Positions 35,679 to 40,989 of a stretch of DNA of 40,989 nucleotides are shown one piece after another (within the stretch, counting starts at the first letter, position 1; each line of letters begins with the position of its first letter). The stretch lies in NCBI GenBank assembly GCA_023853785.1, contig JAJIRX010000041.1, forward strand, positions 1 to 40,989, written 5' to 3'. This DNA is from Psilocybe azurescens. Lineage: Eukaryota > Basidiomycota > Agaricomycetes > Agaricales > Agrocybaceae. A program made the translations under genes and the position numbers. Under the pieces are notes generated by a model. It was not told the origin of the DNA. It did no database searches and saw only the letters and a list, made by a program, of their open reading frames with translations.

Positions 35679-38039
35679 TTAGATGCAATCAGGTGGTAAT
35701 GTGCCGAAAGCCCGTAAAACACTCTGAAGCTTGGTAACCATCTCATCCCATTCGCTTTCAGGATCAGATAGGGCGGTGATTGCACCACCTGCACCTATTG
35801 TCCATTCTTCAGACGAAAAAGATTCATCTTTCTGATGAGATGCTTCGCCTTGCTCATCGAGTTTGAAGCAGCTGCGGATGGTCACCGACCAGTCGCCACC
35901 CCACCAACACACCAATATCCAAACACCCCAGAATAGATGCCGCGTTCTTGATCCTCTAAATTTTGCAGGATCTCAATGCTACGCTTCTTCGGTGCTCCCG
36001 TCATGCTACCTATAGACAGAGACAATCAACAAGATGGTTTCCAACAAAGCAACAAATTTACGAACCAGGCGGAAGGCTTTCTTTAGAACCCTCCATCCCA
36101 GCTGATCTTCGGCACCATGCGATGAATGAGCAGCGTCACTCAATTTCCCTTCAATGACGCTCACAAGTTGCCAGACAGTCTCGTACTCCTCCAAAGAACA
36201 AAACTGCTTGACAATGACGTCTTCTCCTACAACACCGTGAAGATCATGGCGAATAAGGTCCACAATCATCAAATTTTCAGCCACTTCTTTAGGATTTTCA
36301 ACTAACGCCGCTCCGCGACAGCTCGAGTGACATGAGGTGCTTTACGAACTGTGCCCTTGATTGGGCGTAATTGGCAAACTGATCCAGGTGGCCGAGAATA
36401 GGAAAGAAAGCGCTCTGGAGACGAAGACAGCACAGTTGATGGGTGCAAACGTAGATAGGCGGAATGCGGCGCTGGATTGGATTTCCGTAAACGTTTATAG
36501 CGTTCCCATGAACTCGATCCAATAGACTCGGAAGATAGAGGGGGAACGGAAATATGAGTTGGGGCGGTAACACATAGTTCGTAAGAATCACCTGCAAAGA
36601 GGTATTCTTTAGCCTGCTTGATATTCGAGATATATCGAGCTTTGTCTGGAAAAACTATAGAGGTCTTGGAGGGCGGCAGGGTAGTGATTGTCGGCAGTGG
36701 TGATGGTTGAAGCTGCTCGAGCTTTGCAACTGTATCCGTCACCCAAAGAATGTCGTTCGGTACGATGGATTGAATAAAAATGCGTGATGTGTGCGAATCA
36801 ACTACGACGCTGCGTTCGATGAAGATTAGATTAACGTCAGGATGCTTATTCGTGCTGGTTGCATTGGCGTTTCTCCGTAAAGGAACGTGAAGAGACTGTA
36901 AACCGAGTTCATAACTCAAATAACCAACGAGGCCACCCCAGAATGGGAGGCTAGGATCCCCATGGTACGTCTTCGTTTGCATAAAGTTTCCAAGCCATGC
37001 CCAGATATCCTGATCGCCGAGATTTTCGCAAAAGGTGAGCCCGCCCTTGGTGAGGGATACAAGTGTGTCTCCAACGCAATACTTTATCTGGAGAGTTGAC
37101 GAAGACAGGCATCCAACGATAGAAAATCTACCGGGCTCAGAAGCCGATTCGAGAGTGCGAATCTAGTTGATTCATCTGAGGCACCAAAGGATTCACAAAT
37201 ATCGACAACTGCAAGGTCGGTACGTTTCAATGACGAGGTGATTACGCCTGTGGACTGATTTGATGTTGATGGGGGTGATGGTATAGACGAGTACGGCCAA
37301 GGAGTTCCAATCATGTCTCCTAACTTTTCATTCCCTGGAGTAATGCGCCTTCCGTAATTGCTGGACCAAGATTGGGCTAAGTTCCAGAAGTTACGAACCA
37401 CTTCTATCCCTCCACCATCTGTACACACAGACTCGGGGTGATACTGAACTGCCCAGAACGGACGATATTTGTGCCGAACGGCCATGACCACCTTTCCATT
37501 CCCCTCATCGTCTGCCCAAGCAAGCTCCTCGATGTCTCCTCCCTCTTTAATTCGACGTGAAGTGAATGATATCGGACAGCCTTAACGGTACCAACATTGT
37601 CGAATATATCCGTCGACTTGTGTTGTATTATTGACATTAATCCATGCTTCACGATGTTCAGCCTCTTGAGTTGGGCTTCATTTGCGATGGCCAAACTCTG
37701 AAGACCCAGGCAAACCCCAAAGATAGGTAGTAAATGACGATCCTTCAAGGACCAAAGATCTCTAACTACCCCTATGTCCTCTGCATTATGTGGAGACCCA
37801 GGGCCGGGACCTATAACGATGCAAGAGAAATAAGAGAGATAGGGACGTAATTCTTCTATTTTGTAGTCGTCATTCTTGATGATGGTTATCGAAACATTTG
37901 GGATAGCCCGGCAAAAAAAGAGCAGCAAGGCTAAATAGGAATCAGGATAGAGTATGCCTATGGCAGTTGGATGTGCTTACTTGTGGGTAAACGAATCGTA
38001 AGAGTCTACAAGAAGCAGCCGGGGATTTTCGATAGTCAT
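35679..38039 (-). CDS. PAB1: Bifunctional p-aminobenzoate (ADC) synthase
   Basis: This enzyme converts chorismate and glutamine to 4-amino-4-deoxychorismate for folate synthesis; the fungal protein fuses the PabA and PabB parts. The start at 38039 reads [20 protein letters not shown]. The glutamine amidotransferase half shows GPGPGSP, the nucleophile Cys in [10 protein letters not shown], and the catalytic His/Glu in [10 protein letters not shown]. The PabB half has [88 protein letters not shown] and [14 protein letters not shown] 419-bp gap follows its end. Single-base frame changes lie near A7 37913-37919 (one too many) and, as missing bases, near 37551, 36305, 36081 and CCCC 35899-35902. 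pab genes are classical linked markers of the A mating-type factor in agarics. Confidence 0.95.
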
Positions 38040-38626
38040 TTCGTAGATTTGAATTGTTTTGAACCCCTCAATGTTTCACCTATTAAGACCAACAGATGAC
38101 CTGTGTCCAGTGAATACGCGTACGGGGTATCTATGACCAAAGAATGAAAAGATAAATAGATGATACGATCGGGAACAAAAAGGAAAGAGGAAGTTTTGAG
38201 GTTTTCCTGAAACATATTGGGGTCATACGAAAATCCGGATGGATCTCACGGCAGGCATCGGGTGGGTTTCTCCATGAGTTTGTGACCTTTAGGACTTTTG
38301 AACTTGAAGCCGCAAAATTGACAGTTTCATGTAATTGAATATCTGATCACAATTATCACGTGAGAACGACATCATAGCCCACGCATCTGATTCTCAACAG
38401 GCGCTCCTCGACGCTCGTCCTTTCTGTTCAGCCCAAACCTTTATGAGTGCCACGCTCCACACATCTAATACGCGTCAAGAACTGGCCTGACTTAATGTCA
38501 AACATGCTCTTAGCCTTTTTCTTGTAAAGATAACTTGACGCGTGAGCGAATGTCCCAATCCAAGTTGACGAGCAGTCTGATCTCAATCTAGCTAATGCAT
38601 AGTCTTATCCAGACTCTTTAGTCAAA
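38040..38626. promoter_or_regulatory. Divergent promoter PABA synthase / TTI1 with TCACGTGA
   Basis: These 587 bp separate two opposite start codons. A TCACGTGA palindrome lies at 38356-38363. No other gene or RNA is supported. Confidence 0.5.
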
Positions 38627-40989
38627 ATGGCTACTGAACAATTCAATACCAATGCTTATTTTAACCAGGTATTTTGTTCAAACTTTTTTTGAGTGGATTG
38701 AAACACCACCTTCTCAGCTCAAGGTCGTATGTGTCCCTCTCTTGGGGGCATCGCGCTTAACACCTGCATCCCATGCAACAACATCTTCTCTTCTCGATCA
38801 ACTCAACAAGATACTGAGTGAGATACCTCCTGAAAATTTGACGGCAAATCTCATCTCATACGTCTTTCTCCCATTGTCGACAATTCTTCAACGAAATGCT
38901 TCGGTTGATATACCAAACCAAATCTTGGAAAAAATCTTGATAGCATTGAAGCTTCTGGTCGAGAGTTGGTGGTGGACCTGTGATATCAAAGTCTGGGAGC
39001 AAATCTTTATGCTATGTGGTGCCGTCGTCGGAGGATTGGACATGAAGCCAGAAGATAAAGGCCAGAAGCGGGACGATGAGACCAGAGATGCAGCAACCCG
39101 GTGTATCCTTGCTCTGCTGCGCCCACGTAAAGACAAGGAAGCTTCAAAGCGGAGCCTCTTACCTAATGTGCCGGAGGAGCGCATGGCCTTATTCCAAGCA
39201 CACGCTCAAAATCCGAAATTCATCCCAGTCATTGGGCAGACATTGGATTCAATCATGGTATCATCATCATCCTTAAACATCTCACTTCAACGCGCATCTC
39301 TGGAAGTTGCATATCTTCTTATCGATATATATCTTCCAGATGGCCTTATTCCTTCCGTGCTGCCAGGCACAGTAAGTACGATGACCAAGATATGCCTCGG
39401 AATACCTCAAGGGAAAAGGGTTGGGCGAATGGGGAGATTGTTGCTCAGGGGCTCAAAGTCATGCAATCCGTTGTAACAAAGGCAATTAGGTAACGATGTG
39501 TGCGAAAGGGATGGGGCTATTCGTCATGTTCATGATCTTAGCGATTTTTTGAACACGGCACCTACAACAATCTCCGGAGTCGACCACTCAAACAACGTAT
39601 GGTACTCAGCGGAGCGAGTCATGGCTACGCGGTACTTCCGCACAGTTGCATATCGCTATAAACACACTATCGCCTCTTCTATCACATCCGACTCCTGCAG
39701 CCCTCCTCGGTCTTTCGAGGTTTTCTGCAAGTATAATCCAATCGACATCGTTGACGCTGCCGCAGACCCAACCACTGCTGCTTTCTTTTCTTTTAGCACT
39801 GTCTATTTCCGATTATGGTTCTGTATCTTCGGAAGCTCGTCGCCAGCTGACGATTCTTCTATCAAATCCTTCTGATGTACAAATTCCACTCCAACGCGCA
39901 ATAATGGTCAATCTAGGAGAAAATCTGTCTGCGCTTCCTCGATTACTATCCACACAAATTGACTCACGAGTTAGCCATGCTGCTGGCCTGATAACAGCTG
40001 TTTGCAGACTTGCCTCTGACACTAGTTCTAATGCCGCGCTTCCCGTCATTGCTAAAGGAGTCGGGAAACTTTGGGACCCACAGGGGGTGTCGAAAAGTGG
40101 GGCTGGAGTCTGCTGTCCGTTCTCGAGATGATCGAGCCTCCAGTCATGGTGACAGATATGTCTGGGGCACATCTTGCCCTTGAAAACGATCCTCATCAAC
40201 TCAATGGGTCAATTTCCCTGAATTAATGTTCAAAAATATCTCGTCTCATGAAACACGCGATGCTCTGAACAACATGTTCCATGCCTTGGGAGCGGCCGGC
40301 GGGGATGCTGGTCTGTTCGCTGTGGAATGGTTCATCATTGTGGGGCATACAGGAAGCAGTACCACGTCTGTTGCCGCTCTCTGGTGCGCGTGTAGGCTCC
40401 TAGAGGGAATAGCGCGCATATCGTTGTACGACGGACAAGCATCTGCTCTTTCTTCCAGCCTAGCCAGTAGACGACTAGATAAACAAGCCCGCAGTCTTGC
40501 CAAAAACATCGCTGAGATCTGGGATATGTCCTATGATCTCCCAGACGAGACCCGTCTTCCAAACCCGGAAGAAGACAACCCCGTCCTGGTCCAACACCAA
40601 ATAGGAATTGACCGTCTCCATGAAACTCTCAAGATCATCAAACCATCGGGACACAAATCATCAAAGACCAAATATCAGCCAGTTGTCCACCGGGTGCTTT
40701 CATTGCAGTTGATAGCTGTAGCAGCAGGAATCTCCCAGGCTCGTTTTCATCCTCTTTTTATCCATGTCTTGTATCCTGTCCTCCATTCTCTGGTGTCTCC
40801 TGTGTCGTTTCTTTCTTCGACCGCGCTTGCGACCTTGAACTATATCACCATCTCTACATCCTACGCATCCTCCGCCAATTTGTTACTGTCGAATTTTGAT
40901 TACGTTCTGGATTCGGTGTCTCGAAGATTGACACAAAGATGGCTGGACATCGATGCAACCAAGGTTCTCGGCATTATGGTTCGCTTGGT
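38627..40989 (+). CDS. TTI1: TELO2-interacting protein 1 (TTI1), 3' end cut by the window
   Basis: TTI1 is a HEAT-repeat partner of TEL2 and TTI2 in the TTT complex that stabilises PIKK kinases (TOR, ATM/ATR type). The start ATG at 38627 reads MATEQFNTNAYFNQ, and a 49-bp intron (38669-38717) joins it to LKVVCVPLLGASRLTPASHA; the stretch otherwise looks like a frameshift at T7. Characteristic blocks are VESWWWTCDIKVWEQIFMLC, STISGVDHSNNVWYSAER-like text near 39580, SWLRGTSAQLHIAINTLSPL, MFKNISSHETRDALNNMFHA and WDMSYDLPDETRLPNPEEDN. The part present codes for about 750 residues and stays open at the right edge. Frame changes lie near AAAA 39414-39417, 39485-39491, about 39620, G5 40083-40087 and about 40203. 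Confidence 0.9.

Noticed and set aside
38652..38720. Frameshift at the T7 run near the TTI1 start
   Set aside because: A well-formed 49-bp GT-AG intron (38669-38717) joins the ATG exon to the conserved LKVVCVPLLG block without any shift.

Overview
The window is nuclear DNA from a filamentous basidiomycete, almost certainly a mushroom-forming agaricomycete. Genes are packed tightly on both strands and cut by many introns of about 45-65 bp with GT-AG ends. The first 7 kb has the arrangement of an agaricomycete homeodomain mating-type locus (matA/HD): a divergent HD2 (14-1881, minus) and HD1 (2133-4461, plus) pair, followed directly by mitochondrial intermediate peptidase (MIP, 4733-7219, minus), the classical flank of this locus. 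No transposon, CRISPR array, rRNA or tRNA gene was seen.

The rest reads as housekeeping genes linked to matA. From left to right: a DDT/WHIM chromatin protein (7610-9754, -), a FAM32A homologue (10109-10667, -), a TMEM115/rhomboid-like Golgi protein (10857-12207, +), COG1 (12532-15743, +), a fungal seven-transmembrane protein (16322-17930, +), SEC61 gamma (18097-18523, -), a mitochondrial PPR protein (18727-20240, +), glycine decarboxylase P-protein (20408-24208, -), an ARMH3-like protein (24722-27260, -), RSC9 (27397-29467, +), RRP1/NOP52 (29585-30734, -), 5-hydroxyisourate hydrolase (30921-31480, +), the NEDD8-conjugating enzyme UBC12 (31751-32565, -), a 2-oxoglutarate/Fe(II) oxygenase (32798-34210, +), one unresolved locus (about 34291-35259, +), bifunctional p-aminobenzoate synthase (35679-38039, -) and the 5' part of TTI1 (38627 to the right edge, +). 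pab, SEC61 gamma and glycine dehydrogenase near MIP and the HD genes fit the known linkage of matA in agarics.

Functionally, HD1 and HD2 are the two partners whose heterodimer controls dikaryon development. The remaining genes serve mitochondria (MIP, PPR, GLDC), the secretory pathway (TMEM115-like, COG1, SEC61 gamma), chromatin and ribosome biogenesis (DDT/WHIM, RSC9, RRP1), and metabolism (PABA synthase, HIU hydrolase). They show no sign of being an operon-like pathway.

A striking property of the sequence itself is that many conserved genes, essential ones included, are broken by single-base frame changes, most at mononucleotide runs and most as a missing base. I count more than thirty. 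I read these as assembly or sequencing errors rather than biology, and the gene boundaries below span them. I did not find a convincing undescribed system. The best open questions are the unresolved 34.3-35.3 kb locus, the repeat structure of the HD proteins, and a shared TCACGTGA promoter element.
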